NCBI GenBank assembly: GCA_023230855.1
Contig: JALNWQ010000018.1
Location: forward strand, 1 to 64,000
Length of the DNA stretch: 64,000 nucleotides
From: Solirubrobacteraceae bacterium
Lineage (GTDB): Bacteria; Actinomycetota; Thermoleophilia; Solirubrobacterales; Solirubrobacteraceae
Reading direction: 5' to 3'
Each line of letters starts with the position of its first letter. Position 1 is the first letter of the stretch. A program made the position numbers and the translations under genes. Below, piece after piece: positions 1 to 8,163 of the stretch. Under the pieces are notes generated by a model that had not been told where the DNA came from, searched no databases, and worked only from the letters and a program-made list of their open reading frames with translations.

Positions 1-48
1 CGGGCAAGGTCGGGCGGGGCGACGGGCAGGGTCGGGCGGGGCGACGGG
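1..48. repeat. Two tandem copies of a 22-bp G-rich unit at the left edge
   Basis: Positions 1-26 and 23-48 are near-identical, sharing the core GGTCGGGCGGGGCGACGGG with one mismatch (A/G at the sixth base). The period is 22 bp. The array may continue left of the window. The remaining bases before the first gene (49-114) show nothing else recognisable. Confidence 0.75.
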
Positions 49-114
49 GGGCGCGCGCCGGCGAACGGGAGCGGCGACGGGCGGACGGGCGGGTCCTTCG
101 GCAATCTTGCCGGG

Positions 115-630
115 ATGCGGCTCATCGTGGACGGCTCCAACGTCATGGGCTCCCGCCCGGACGGCTGGTGGCGCGATCGTCCGGCGGCGCGCGGTCGCCT
201 CGTGGCCGAGCTCGAGGCCACGGCGGACCACGACGACGCGCTCGCCGAGCTCGCCGCCGCGTCGGCCGGCGGCGCCGCGCCGGCGGCCGCTCCACCGGCG
301 GCGGCTGACGCCCCGGCGACGGCTGACGCCCCGGCGACGGGCGCCCCCGCCGCGACGAACGGCGCCGTGTCGGCACGTGACGGTGCTTCGGCCGACGCTG
401 ACCCGCCGGCGGACGTCACCGTCACCGTCGTCTTCGACGGTCGTCCCCACGACGTCGCGGAGCGCCGCCTCGACGTGCGCTGGGCGCCGCACGCCGACGA
501 CCTCATCGCCGGGCTCGCGTCGACGGGCGACATCGTGGTGACGTCGGATCGCGAGCTGCGTCGGCGTTGCGAGGCGAGCGGGGCGACGGTCGTCGGGGCG
601 CGACGCCTGCTCGACCTGCTGGAGGGTTGA
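115..630 (+). CDS. NYN/PIN-like domain protein (putative RNase), 171 aa
   Basis: The N-terminus LIVDGSNVMG (residues 3-12) is the first strand and acidic motif of the NYN/YacP class of PIN-like nucleases. Further acidic positions fit the fold: D108 in VVFDGR and D145 in VVTSDRELRRRC. The family usually cleaves RNA with Asp-bound metal; the substrate here is unknown. Residues 45-100 are an Ala/Pro/Asp-rich stretch that splits the fold and contains a DNA-level 18-bp tandem duplication. The ATG at 115 directly precedes the conserved strand and has no Shine-Dalgarno sequence. A weak AATCTT lies 6 nt upstream. Fold confidence is good; activity is inferred. Confidence 0.75.
   Translation: MRLIVDGSNVMGSRPDGWWRDRPAARGRLVAELEATADHDDALAELAAASAGGAAPAAAPPAAADAPATADAPATGAPAATNGAVSARDGASADADPPADVTVTVVFDGRPHDVAERRLDVRWAPHADDLIAGLASTGDIVVTSDRELRRRCEASGATVVGARRLLDLLEG
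302..337 (+). repeat. 18-bp tandem duplication inside the NYN gene
   Basis: The unit CGGCTGACGCCCCGGCGA occurs at 302-319 and again at 320-337, encoding a repeated ADAPAT hexapeptide. It keeps the reading frame and lengthens the low-complexity insert of the nuclease-like protein. Confidence 0.85.
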
Positions 631-697
631 CGGGCACCGGCGGGGACCGACGGCACGACGTGACGCGTTCCTCCAAGACCGCCCCGCCGGAGGCCAC

Positions 698-703
698 TAC
701 GCT
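698..703 (+). promoter_or_regulatory. -10 box TACGCT of a leaderless promoter
   Basis: TACGCT ends six bases before the ATG at 710, so transcription should begin at or next to the start codon. The same spacing recurs at many genes in this window. Confidence 0.65.
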
Positions 704-709
704 CGCCGC

Positions 710-1414
710 ATGAGCACGATCCTCCGTCACATGCTGTCGTTCGCCCGGCCCGGTCGGGGCGACGAGCTCCGCGCCCGGATGCTCGCGGTCGCCGAGGGCA
801 TGGGCAACGTGCCCGGCTGCGAGCTGTACGTCGTGAGCGCCGTCGACGGCGAGCCCGACGCGGTCGCCGTCACCGAGCGGTGGGCGAGCGCCGAGGCGTC
901 CGAGGCGGCGCTCGACGTCGCCCGGGAGGCCGGGGAGGTGGACGCGGTCGTCGCCCTGATGGACCCCGATCGTCCGCCGCTGCGCCACGACCTGACCCCG
1001 TTGGGTGGCGTCGGGCACCTGGAGGCCCCGGCCGCGGGGTGGACGAAGCACGCGCTCGCGGACAGCACGGACATGGCCCCGACGATCGGGGCCGGAGAGG
1101 CGTGCGAGGCGCGGTTCGCCGGCGACGACCTGGGCCTCACCCGCACCGGCGTCGCCCACCACCGGGTGCGGCCCGACCGCCGTCAGCCGTTCCGGCACCG
1201 CCACGCCAACGCCGAGGAGCTCTTCGTCGTGCTGTCGGGCGGTGGCGACGCGCGCGTCGACGGCGAGACGGTGCCGTTGACCGCCGGTGACGCGCTGCGC
1301 GTCGGCCCGCGGGTGGTGCGGGACTTCGGGGCGGGGCCCGACGGGCTCGAGCTCCTGGCGGTCGGCCCGCGTCACGCCGGCGACGGCGAGATGCTCGGGC
1401 CGGACGCCGACTGA
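710..1414 (+). CDS. Antibiotic-biosynthesis-monooxygenase-like domain fused to a cupin, 234 aa
   Basis: Residues 4-98 look like a ferredoxin-like ABM domain (HMLSFARPGRGDELRARM, then the AVTERWAS strand). Residues 147-220 form a cupin_2 domain with metal-ligand motif RHRHANAEELFVVLSG (H163, H165, E170) followed by the glycine-rich turn and TAGDALRVGP. ABM proteins act as small oxygenases or binding proteins and cupins bind metals or small ligands, so the protein may be a small oxygenase or detoxification enzyme; the substrate is unknown. The start is supported by TACGCT at 698-703, six bases before the ATG, with no ribosome binding site, which fits a leaderless transcript. Confidence 0.7.
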   Translation: MSTILRHMLSFARPGRGDELRARMLAVAEGMGNVPGCELYVVSAVDGEPDAVAVTERWASAEASEAALDVAREAGEVDAVVALMDPDRPPLRHDLTPLGGVGHLEAPAAGWTKHALADSTDMAPTIGAGEACEARFAGDDLGLTRTGVAHHRVRPDRRQPFRHRHANAEELFVVLSGGGDARVDGETVPLTAGDALRVGPRVVRDFGAGPDGLELLAVGPRHAGDGEMLGPDAD

Positions 1415-1444
1415 CCTCTCGCCAGGCCGGCCCCGGCGCGCCGC

Positions 1445-1578
1445 CCCCACCCCACGCGTGGCAGACGGCGCCCGCCACCCGACCACCATCCGCCACGCGC
1501 GGCCACCGGCGCCCCGCCCCACCCCACGCGTGGCAGACGGCGCCCGCCACGCGACCACCATCCGCCACGCGCGGCCAC
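1445..1578. repeat. Duplicated 62-bp inverted-repeat element between convergent genes (likely bidirectional terminator)
   Basis: Positions 1445-1506 and 1517-1578 match at 61 of 62 bases with a 72-bp period. Each copy has CGCGTGGC pairing with GCCACGCG (1455-1462 with 1492-1499, and 1527-1534 with 1564-1571). The single difference (C1479/G1551) gives the second copy an alternative, tighter 8-bp stem with GCCACGCG at 1546-1553. It lies between the ends of two convergent genes, so a transcription-termination role is likely. There is no T-tract. Confidence 0.7.
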
Positions 1579-1599
1579 GGCGCGCCGACCGACCGGCCC

Positions 1600-2751
1600 C
1601 TACCGCGGCAGCCCGGTGATGCGCAGGATGCGGTCGTCGCCATCGCGCACGTCGCCGCGGCCGTCGCGGTTGGACGTCGCGACCCACAGCGACCCGTCGG
1701 GGGCGGCCGTGACCGCGCGCAACCGGCCGAACCGCCCGCGGAAGAGGGCGCGCGGGGCGCCGGTGGACGCCCCGCGCAGAGGCACCTGCCAGAGCCGCTC
1801 GCCGCGCAGCCCGGCCGCGTAGAGCCGCCGGCCGACGATCGCGATCCCGCTCGGCGACGCCTCGGCCGTCGACCACGTCACCTCGGGGTTGACGAACCGG
1901 CCGCCTTGCGTCGAGCCGCGACCCTCGACCACGGGCCACCCGTAGTTGCGGCCCTTGCGGACGAGGTTGATCTCGTCGCGCTCGTTCTGCCCGAACTCGC
2001 TCGCCCACAGGTGCCCCGACCGGTCGAACGCCAGGCCCTGGACGTTGCGGTGCCCGAGCGACCAGATCGGCGAGCCCTCGATCGGATTGTCGGACGGGAT
2101 CCGGCCGTTCGCCGCGATCCGCAGGATCTTGCCGTTGCGGGACGCGCGGTCCTGCGACAGCGTCGTGTCGCCGGCGTCGCCGGTCCCGACGTAGAGCCGC
2201 CGGTCGGGACCGAACGCGATCCGGCCCCCGTCGTGGATCGGGGCGGCGGTCAGCCCGGTGAGGATCGGCCGCGGTCGGCCACCGAGCCGGAACCGGACGA
2301 CGCGGTTGTCCCGGCGGGTCGTGAGGTAGGCGTAGACCCAGCGGTCGCGGCGGTACGTCGGCGACACCGCCAGGCCGAGCAGGCCGCTCTCCCCCTCCTG
2401 CGACACGCCCGGGACGCGCATGACCGTCCGCTTGCGGTGCGTGCGGCGGCTGATCCGCACGATCCGGCCGCCGCGCTCGCTGACGAGCGCGTCGCCGCTC
2501 GGCAGGAACGCGATGCTCCACGGCGTGTCGAGGCCGGTGACGATGGTGCGGGCGCGCGGCGCGGCGGCCGGGGCCGCGTCGTCGGGGTCGACCGCGATGC
2601 GACCGTCCTCGTCGGCCGGCACCGCGACCGTCGGAGCCGTCGTACCGGGACCGCTCGGGCCCCGGTCGCGCTCCTCCCCGGACGCCCCGCCGCACGCGAT
2701 GAGCGGCGCCAGGGCGCCGAGGGCGAGGACCGGGGCCAGGCGGCGGCGCAT
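1600..2751 (-). CDS. PQQ-dependent glucose/sorbosone dehydrogenase-like (GSDH) lipoprotein, 383 aa
   Basis: The protein starts with a lipoprotein signal (MRRRLAPVLALGALAPLIAC, predicted lipidated Cys20), then an acidic Thr/Pro linker and a six-bladed beta-propeller typical of soluble aldose sugar dehydrogenases. Family landmarks are TPWSIAFLPSGDALVSERGG near residue 75, an IHDGGRIAFGPDRRLYVGTGD segment, and HRNVQGLAFD...ASEFGQNERDEINL. Such enzymes oxidise sugars outside the membrane using PQQ and calcium; the true substrate is unknown. I chose the ATG at 2751 because it gives the intact signal peptide; the frame stays open further upstream without recognisable protein. CAGGCT sits six bases before it. 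Confidence 0.85.
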   Translation of the reverse strand: MRRRLAPVLALGALAPLIACGGASGEERDRGPSGPGTTAPTVAVPADEDGRIAVDPDDAAPAAAPRARTIVTGLDTPWSIAFLPSGDALVSERGGRIVRISRRTHRKRTVMRVPGVSQEGESGLLGLAVSPTYRRDRWVYAYLTTRRDNRVVRFRLGGRPRPILTGLTAAPIHDGGRIAFGPDRRLYVGTGDAGDTTLSQDRASRNGKILRIAANGRIPSDNPIEGSPIWSLGHRNVQGLAFDRSGHLWASEFGQNERDEINLVRKGRNYGWPVVEGRGSTQGGRFVNPEVTWSTAEASPSGIAIVGRRLYAAGLRGERLWQVPLRGASTGAPRALFRGRFGRLRAVTAAPDGSLWVATSNRDGRGDVRDGDDRILRITGLPR

Positions 2752-2804
2752 GCGCACAGCCTGACCGACGGGCGCGCGTCGCGCCACCCCCGCGCGCCGA
2801 CCGG

Positions 2805-3779
2805 CTACTTGCGCCGCTTGCGGCGCTTGCCGCCCTGGCCCGTCTTCGCCTTCGGCTTGGGCGCGGGCTCGTTGGCGGCGGCCTCCTCGGCGCGCCGACG
2901 ATTGCGCTCGCGCTCCGCCTGCTCGATCTGCTCGGCGCGCGTGGGCCACGGCACCGCCTCGCCCACGCCCCAGGCCGCGGGGCGCACCGTCGGGCCGGTG
3001 CGCAGCAGGAGGACCGCCAGGGCGATGAGCCAGAACGACTGGAGGAAGCCCTCGCTGTCGGCCTGGAAGAGGACGGGCAGGATGACGACCGCGATCCCCA
3101 TGATCCCCATGAACCGGGTGATGAGGCCGACGCTCATGCCGGTGATCGCCGCCACGGCGAGGCTCACGCTGAAGAAGAGCATGCCCAGCTGGACGGGCAC
3201 CTGGAGCCCCGGGGCGTCGCGCAGCGTCGAGAAGACGTCGTCGGCCGCGGCGTTCGTCTGCAGGGCCTCCGGCAGGTCGAGGAAGTCCGCGAACTGGATG
3301 CCGTAGTACACCTGCGCGGCGATGTTGCCCACGCCGTAGACGACGCCGCCCACGAGCGGCATCCACAGCAGCCATCCGGGGAACGCGGGCCGGCGACGCC
3401 ATCCCGCGCGCATGAGGAAGTAGATCGCGGGCGCGGCCGCGAGGATGCCGAGCGACGGCAGGACGTCGGTGATCGCGAGGCCGACCACCTGCTCGCCGCG
3501 GAAGATCGCGAAGTCGGCGCTCAGGCCGTGGATGCCGGCGCCGACGTCGCCGGCGGCGTAGAGGTCGAGGGCCTGGAAGCTCGTGACCGCGGTCCGCACG
3601 TCGTCGGGCCGGTCCTGCAGGACGATGACCTGGACGATCGTGGCGATGAGCGGGAGGACCCCGGCGAAGAGCGCCGCCCAGCCGGCGGGGCGCAGCCACC
3701 GCGCCTCGAACGCCAGGGTCTCCTGCGGATCGCGGGGCTCGATCTGCTTGCGCGCGGTGCGCGCGTCGGCCTTGCTCAT
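2805..3779 (-). CDS. Polytopic membrane protein of unknown function, 324 aa
   Basis: The N-terminal 30 residues are charged and cytoplasmic-looking (MSKADARTARKQIEPRDPQE). About six to seven hydrophobic segments follow between roughly residues 32 and 255. The C-terminal tail is strongly basic and ends GGKRRKRRK, suggesting a cytoplasmic tail that may contact acidic lipids or nucleic acid. I do not recognise a family with certainty. The ATG overlaps the stop of the upstream small gene by four bases (ATGA), so the pair is probably translationally coupled. The 3' end faces away from the sugar-dehydrogenase start. Confidence 0.7.
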   Translation of the reverse strand: MSKADARTARKQIEPRDPQETLAFEARWLRPAGWAALFAGVLPLIATIVQVIVLQDRPDDVRTAVTSFQALDLYAAGDVGAGIHGLSADFAIFRGEQVVGLAITDVLPSLGILAAAPAIYFLMRAGWRRRPAFPGWLLWMPLVGGVVYGVGNIAAQVYYGIQFADFLDLPEALQTNAAADDVFSTLRDAPGLQVPVQLGMLFFSVSLAVAAITGMSVGLITRFMGIMGIAVVILPVLFQADSEGFLQSFWLIALAVLLLRTGPTVRPAAWGVGEAVPWPTRAEQIEQAERERNRRRAEEAAANEPAPKPKAKTGQGGKRRKRRK

Positions 3780-3982
3780 CGAACGGTCCGATCGACGGGT
3801 CGGGTACGGCGGATCGCCCCGACGCGGGGGGCGTTGCGGGTCACCGCGGACTCGGTGGCGGCGGCCACGCGCCCGACGCGCTCGGCGGTGCCGACGAGCA
3901 GGTCGAGGACGGGCGACGTCACGCGGAGGGTCGTCTCCAGCCGGTTGCGCCAGGCGCGCTGACGGGTGCTGAGGCGGGCCAC
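3776..3982 (-). CDS. Small basic protein of unknown function, 68 aa
   Basis: The GTG start at 3982 is preceded by TAGACT (complement of 3990-3995) with a 7-nt spacer, so this is a likely leaderless first gene of a two-gene operon. The protein (MARLSTRQRAWRNRLETTLR...) is basic with a short amphipathic middle (VLDLLVGTAERVGRVAAATE). No cysteines or known motifs are visible. Its stop overlaps the start of the following membrane-protein gene (ATGA). The coupling and the promoter are the main evidence that it is real; its function is unknown. Confidence 0.6.
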   Translation of the reverse strand: MARLSTRQRAWRNRLETTLRVTSPVLDLLVGTAERVGRVAAATESAVTRNAPRVGAIRRTRPVDRTVR

Positions 3983-4086
3983 CGCGGGGAGTCTACGGTC
4001 CCTCCCGGCTGTGCGGTGGGCTCCCTCGCGCCCCGGCGGTCGCCCCCGTGCCGGTCGACGGCCGGGGCGGCGCTACCGTGGTCGCC

Positions 4087-5127
4087 GTGCCCGCGCCCCA
4101 GCCCCCGACCGATCGGCCGTCCGGTGGGCGCCCGTGCCCCGCGTGTGGCGCGCCGCTGCTCTCCTGGCGCACCGTCGCCACCAGCGACCCGTCGCTGCCC
4201 GGTCGGTTCGCCCTCCTGCGCTGCCCGGGTTGCGGGACGGCGGTGACCGACGGTCCCCCGCCCCGGTTCGACGACGCCCACGACGGCGGCAGCTACGCGA
4301 CCCGTCGCCCGCGCGGGTCGGGGCTCGCCGGCCCGCTGCTGCGGGCGTTCGACCGTCAGCGCCTGCGGATCGTCGCGCGCCACGCGGCCCGACGACCGTC
4401 CGACGCCGCGCCCGACGGCGACGCCCCGGTCCTCCTCGACGTCGGCGCCGGTCGCGGCCGGTTCGTGGCGACCGCGGCCGACGCGGGCTGGGACGCTCGC
4501 GGGCTGGAGCCGTCCGCCCGCGGGGTCGAGGCCGCCCGCGACGTGTACGGGGTGCCGTTGCTGCGCACGACGGTCGAGGGCGCCGACGTCGCCCCGTCGA
4601 GCGTCGACGCCGCGACGCTGTGGCACGTCCTGGAGCACGTCGACGACCCGGCCGCGACGCTGCGGACGATCGCCGCCTGGTTGCGCCCCGGCGGCGTGCT
4701 CGTCGTCGGGGTGCCCAACCGCCGGTCGTGTCAGGCGCGCGTCGGGGGAGCGCGGTGGTTCCACGCCGACGTGCCGCGGCACCGCACGCACTTCACCCCG
4801 GACGGGCTGCGCCGGGTCGTGGCGGCCGCCGGGCTGCGGACGGTGGCCGTCCACCAGGTGCTGCTGGAGCACAACCCGTTCGGGATGTGGCAGTCGGCGC
4901 TCAACCGGGCCACCGGGACGACGTCGCACCTCTTCTACGTGCTGAAGCGCTCGCAGCGCCCGCGCCCGCTCGTGCTGCTGGCGACGGTCGCCGCGCTCCC
5001 GCTGATCCCGCTCGCGGCGCTCGTCGAGGCGATCGCCGGGCTCCTCGGCCGGGGCGGCACGATGGCGCTCGTCGCACGACGCCCGCCGGGCGACGACGAC
5101 GAAGACGGGTCCGCGGTCCGCTCGTAG
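4087..5127 (+). CDS. Zinc-ribbon class I SAM-dependent methyltransferase, 346 aa
   Basis: The N-terminus has two CxxC pairs (C17/C20 and C46/C49), a zinc-ribbon arrangement. A Rossmann methyltransferase follows with motif I LLDVGAGRGRF (117-127), the acidic end of strand 2 at GLEPS, and the motif IV region ATLWHVLEHVDDP. A hydrophobic segment at about 295-320 may anchor the C-terminus in the membrane. The layout resembles methyltransf_23-type enzymes acting on sugars or lipids; the substrate is unknown. I prefer the GTG at 4087 because TACCGT (4074-4079) lies seven bases upstream; an in-frame GTG at 4048 would add 13 residues. Confidence 0.8.
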   Translation: MPAPQPPTDRPSGGRPCPACGAPLLSWRTVATSDPSLPGRFALLRCPGCGTAVTDGPPPRFDDAHDGGSYATRRPRGSGLAGPLLRAFDRQRLRIVARHAARRPSDAAPDGDAPVLLDVGAGRGRFVATAADAGWDARGLEPSARGVEAARDVYGVPLLRTTVEGADVAPSSVDAATLWHVLEHVDDPAATLRTIAAWLRPGGVLVVGVPNRRSCQARVGGARWFHADVPRHRTHFTPDGLRRVVAAAGLRTVAVHQVLLEHNPFGMWQSALNRATGTTSHLFYVLKRSQRPRPLVLLATVAALPLIPLAALVEAIAGLLGRGGTMALVARRPPGDDDEDGSAVRS

Positions 5128-5242
5128 GCGGCGGGTCGGCCCGGAGGTCCGGCGGGCCCGTGGGCGGGCCGCCGGCCCGGGGGCCCGGCCGACTCGTGGG
5201 CGCCCGGTCGGATTCCGGGCCGCCGATCGCTACGATCGCCCC

Positions 5243-5509
5243 ATGGAAGGCTTTGGCGGACTGTTCGGCGACCCCGACGACCTGCAGCGCAAGATGATGG
5301 AGTTCGCCGAGCAGATGCAGGGCCAGCAGCGGCTGGCCTGGGCGGACAACGCGATCTCGCTGGCGGTCCAGATGACCGTGTCGGCGATCGGCCGCGTCAA
5401 CCTGCAGGGCGACGCCGAGGCGCAGGCCAAGCAGATCCGCCAGGTCATGGCCGTCGTCTTCCCCGAGGCGGTCACCCTGGTGCGCGAGGCGCGCCAGGGC
5501 CTCAACTAG
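5243..5509 (+). CDS. Small acidic helical protein of unknown function, 88 aa
   Basis: MEGFGGLFGDPDDLQRKMMEF begins a mostly helical acidic protein without cysteines, signal peptide or membrane segment. Two amphipathic helices are plausible (residues 12-50 and 57-85). The start is well supported: TACGAT at 5231-5236 ends six bases before the ATG at 5243, and there is no ribosome binding site. It is transcribed alone, convergent with the membrane-protein gene that follows. I recognise no family; the Met/Gln-rich helix 1 suggests self-assembly or partner binding, which is a guess. Confidence 0.65.
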   Translation: MEGFGGLFGDPDDLQRKMMEFAEQMQGQQRLAWADNAISLAVQMTVSAIGRVNLQGDAEAQAKQIRQVMAVVFPEAVTLVREARQGLN

Positions 5510-5530
5510 CCGCGACCCCGGCGGGCGGCC

Positions 5531-6565
5531 CTACGCCCGCCCGGGCTCCCCGTCCCGGTCGGGTGGGCCGTCCTCGGTCTCGCGGTGCTCCTTCCCAGCG
5601 GCGATCGCCTCCTTGAACGAGCGGAACCCGAAGATCTTGAACAGGGCGAGGAACCCGATCGCCAGGCAGGTCGCCGCGATCGCGAGCTGCTGCCCGACCG
5701 AGTAGGCGGCGACGGCGGCGCTGCCGCCGAACACCTTGACCATGAACGCCTGCTGCACCCCGGCCCCGCCGGGCGTGAACGGCATGAGCGCGGCCACGGC
5801 GTTGATGCCGTGGACGAGCAGGACGTTGCGGACCGATCCGCCGACCCCGAACGCCTCGAGCAGGAACCAGAACGCCGTCAGGCGCAGGAGGTAGCCGGCG
5901 AACAGCACGAGCCACACCTCGCGGATGAACCGCCGACGGTCGCGGAGGATGACGAGCCCCTGGCGGACGCGGATCCAGAACCGTCGCGCCCGCTCCGACA
6001 GCATCGCGAACGCCACGAGCGACCCGAACGCGACGAGCGTCACGACGAAGAACGTCGCCGGCAGGTTGCCGAAGATGAACGACAGGTCGAACGCGCCGAG
6101 GTTGGCGAACTCGGGGGGCTTGGGGAAGACCCCCTGGGTGAACGCGAAGATGAGGATCGGGATCGCGATCGTCGCGTCGAACACCGCCTCGACGAACATC
6201 GTCGCGGTGATCGCCGGGTACGTCGAGCGGGGCACCGACGACTTGACGAGGAAGACCTTCATGACGTCGCCGCCGCGCGCCGGGATGACGTTGTTGAACC
6301 CGTAGGCGGCGATGTACGCGCCCCAGATCCGCCGCCACTGGACCGTCTCGGTCGGGTACGCCGCGCGGATGACGTTGAAGTACCCGCGCGAGCGGACGGT
6401 GAGGTACCCGATGAAGCACGTCAGCCCGATGACGAGCGCGACGAAGTCGACCTGGGCGAGGCTCGCGAAGAAGTCGCCGACGGCGTCGAGGAACTCCGAC
6501 ACGCCCGCCAACGGCGACACGACGCCGGCGGGGCCGGGCGCAGGGATCGCGGTGGCCGGCGGCAC
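5531..6565 (-). CDS. LPG-synthase-TM-like integral membrane protein (flippase-like), 344 aa
   Basis: About eight hydrophobic helices and the motif GFNNVIPARGGDVMKVFLVK identify the UPF0104/lysylphosphatidylglycerol-synthase-TM family (also called AglD-like). The later segment ALMPFTPGGAGVQQAFMVK is the second typical signature. Members move or modify glycolipids or phospholipids in the cytoplasmic membrane; the cargo here is unknown. The soluble synthetase domain of MprF is absent, so this is the membrane module only. The GTG at 6565 is chosen because TACCCT (complement of 6572-6577) lies six bases upstream. The C-terminus is charged and cytoplasmic. Confidence 0.8.
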   Translation of the reverse strand: MPPATAIPAPGPAGVVSPLAGVSEFLDAVGDFFASLAQVDFVALVIGLTCFIGYLTVRSRGYFNVIRAAYPTETVQWRRIWGAYIAAYGFNNVIPARGGDVMKVFLVKSSVPRSTYPAITATMFVEAVFDATIAIPILIFAFTQGVFPKPPEFANLGAFDLSFIFGNLPATFFVVTLVAFGSLVAFAMLSERARRFWIRVRQGLVILRDRRRFIREVWLVLFAGYLLRLTAFWFLLEAFGVGGSVRNVLLVHGINAVAALMPFTPGGAGVQQAFMVKVFGGSAAVAAYSVGQQLAIAATCLAIGFLALFKIFGFRSFKEAIAAGKEHRETEDGPPDRDGEPGRA

Positions 6566-6711
6566 CGGGCAAGGGTAGATCAGGACCGGCCGGCGGCGTG
6601 ACGCGGTGCCCCTCCGGACGACCGCCAACGCGCCACATCCGCTCGCGCGTGCACTACCCTTCGCAGGACGACGGGTCGACCCCCCACCGCCTCCGACCAC
6701 CCGTCCACACC

Positions 6712-7395
6712 ATGCCGGAGCACTCCTACGCCTATCCCGCAGCCCCGTCCGCGCAGCGCGCGTCCTACGGGGCCCTTCTCAGCCAGACGATGTTCCTCGT
6801 CGCCGTCGCGATCGGGTTCCTCGTCCTGGGCTCCTACATCGGCGGTGGCCCGGGCGACGCCGCGCCGTTGAGCCAGGGCGCCGCGATGGGCTGCACCATC
6901 GGCGGCATCGTCCTCCTCCTCGCCCAGAACTTCGTCGCGCCGCTGCGGCGCGGCGGCGGTGGCATGGCGGTCCTCTTCGGCGTCGCGCTGCTGCTCGGCC
7001 TGGGCCTCGGCCCCGCGCTGTCGCACTACGTCGAGGTCCAGCCCGACGTCGTGACGAAGGCCGCCGGCACGACCGCCCTCGTCGTCGTAGCCGCCGGGGC
7101 CGGCGGCACGCTCGTGGCGAAGGACCTGTCGCCGTGGATGAAGCCGGTGTCGATCATCCTGCTCGTCGCGATCGCGATCAGCTGGGGCACCCTGATCTTC
7201 GGCGGCGTCGGCGGCGTCGGCGGGGACGTCCTGAGCCTCGTCATCGGCGCGTTCTCGGCGGTGGCGATCGTCGTGTACTTCAACGTCCTGCGCAACCGCG
7301 CGACCGACGACGACGTCATCTGGATCGCGACCGGCATCTTCGTCGGCGTCGTGAACATCTTCGTCACGCTGCTGAACCTCTTCGGCGGCGACTGA
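6712..7395 (+). CDS. Bax inhibitor-1/YccA-like membrane protein, 227 aa
   Basis: After a short Tyr/Pro/Ala-rich N-terminus (MPEHSYAYPAAPSAQRASYG) there are seven hydrophobic segments, among them LLSQTMFLVAVAIGFLVLGSYI and IWIATGIFVGVVNIFVTLLNLF. Length and the conserved C-terminal run up to LNLFGG are those of the BI-1/TMBIM family. Bacterial members are implicated in pH-sensitive calcium leak or control of membrane proteases. The ATG at 6712 gives the expected length. TACCCT at 6655-6660 would give a leader of about 45 nt; no clear Shine-Dalgarno is seen. Confidence 0.8.
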   Translation: MPEHSYAYPAAPSAQRASYGALLSQTMFLVAVAIGFLVLGSYIGGGPGDAAPLSQGAAMGCTIGGIVLLLAQNFVAPLRRGGGGMAVLFGVALLLGLGLGPALSHYVEVQPDVVTKAAGTTALVVVAAGAGGTLVAKDLSPWMKPVSIILLVAIAISWGTLIFGGVGGVGGDVLSLVIGAFSAVAIVVYFNVLRNRATDDDVIWIATGIFVGVVNIFVTLLNLFGGD

Positions 7396-7491
7396 CCGAT
7401 CGTCGTCGCCGTCGGGCGACACGGCGGATCACGTCACGCGGGGCGGTCGAGAGGCCGCCCCGTCGCGTCTCCGGGGCCGGGCCGACGCCCC

Positions 7492-8163
7492 TCAGCCGCG
7501 GGGCGGGGCGAGCCCGAGCCGGGCCCACAGCACCGGATCCTCGAGCGTCCGGTGCACGTGGTGCGCCTCGGCCAGCACGACCCCCGGCTGGGCGGTGACG
7601 CCGACGACGGTCATCCCCGCGGCGCGTCCGGCGCGCACCCCGGTCGGGCTGTCCTCCAGGACGACGCACCCGGCCGGGTCGACGTCGAGCCGCGCGGCGG
7701 CGGCGAGGAACGGGTCGGGGGCGGGCTTCGCCGCCGGCACGTCCTCGGCGCTCACGAGGACCCCGAACGTGTCGCCGTGCCCGGCCCGGCGCAGCGCCTT
7801 GAGCGCGAAGTCCCGCGCCGCGTTGGTCGCCATCGCGATCGGCACGCCGGCGTCGCGCAGGCCGCCGACGAGCTCGCCGGCGCCGGGCATCAGCGGCACC
7901 TCGCGCTCGATCTCGACGTAGACGAGCTCGACGAGCTCGGCCATGAGCGCCCCACCGTCGCCGGGCCGGCCGAGGAACCGCTCCAGGTGCCGGGCGGCCA
8001 TCTCGAAGCTCGATCCGAGGAGCCCGTGCCGGTGCTCCTCGCCGAACACCATGCCGCGCCGGGCGAAGAGCGTCTGCTCCGCCCGGGTCCAGGCGCCGTC
8101 CGTCTCGAGGAACGTGCCGTCGTTGTCGAAGATCACCGCGGCGGGCCGCGGCCCGGCGGTCAC
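7492..8163 (-). CDS. HAD-superfamily phosphatase (beta-phosphoglucomutase-like subfamily), 223 aa
   Basis: Motif I is FDNDGT (nucleophile D13, general acid D15), motif II is AMATNAAR, motif III is the Lys in AEDVPAAKPAPDPF, and motif IV is VVLEDSPTGVRAG. A helical cap lies between motifs I and II, as in subclass-I HADs that dephosphorylate small sugar or nucleotide phosphates. The substrate is unknown. The GTG at 8163 overlaps the stop of the upstream lipoprotein gene by four bases (GTGA) and puts motif I at the normal distance from the N-terminus. The two genes form a short operon on the minus strand. Confidence 0.85.
   Translation of the reverse strand: MTAGPRPAAVIFDNDGTFLETDGAWTRAEQTLFARRGMVFGEEHRHGLLGSSFEMAARHLERFLGRPGDGGALMAELVELVYVEIEREVPLMPGAGELVGGLRDAGVPIAMATNAARDFALKALRRAGHGDTFGVLVSAEDVPAAKPAPDPFLAAAARLDVDPAGCVVLEDSPTGVRAGRAAGMTVVGVTAQPGVVLAEAHHVHRTLEDPVLWARLGLAPPRG

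Noticed and set aside
1600..3699. Much longer versions of several minus-strand proteins (e.g. the sugar dehydrogenase extended to 699 residues)
   Set aside because: GC-rich DNA leaves frames open far beyond the real starts; the added parts are Arg/Gly/Pro-rich, lack domains, and lie over other genes. Signal peptides or -10 boxes fix the real starts.
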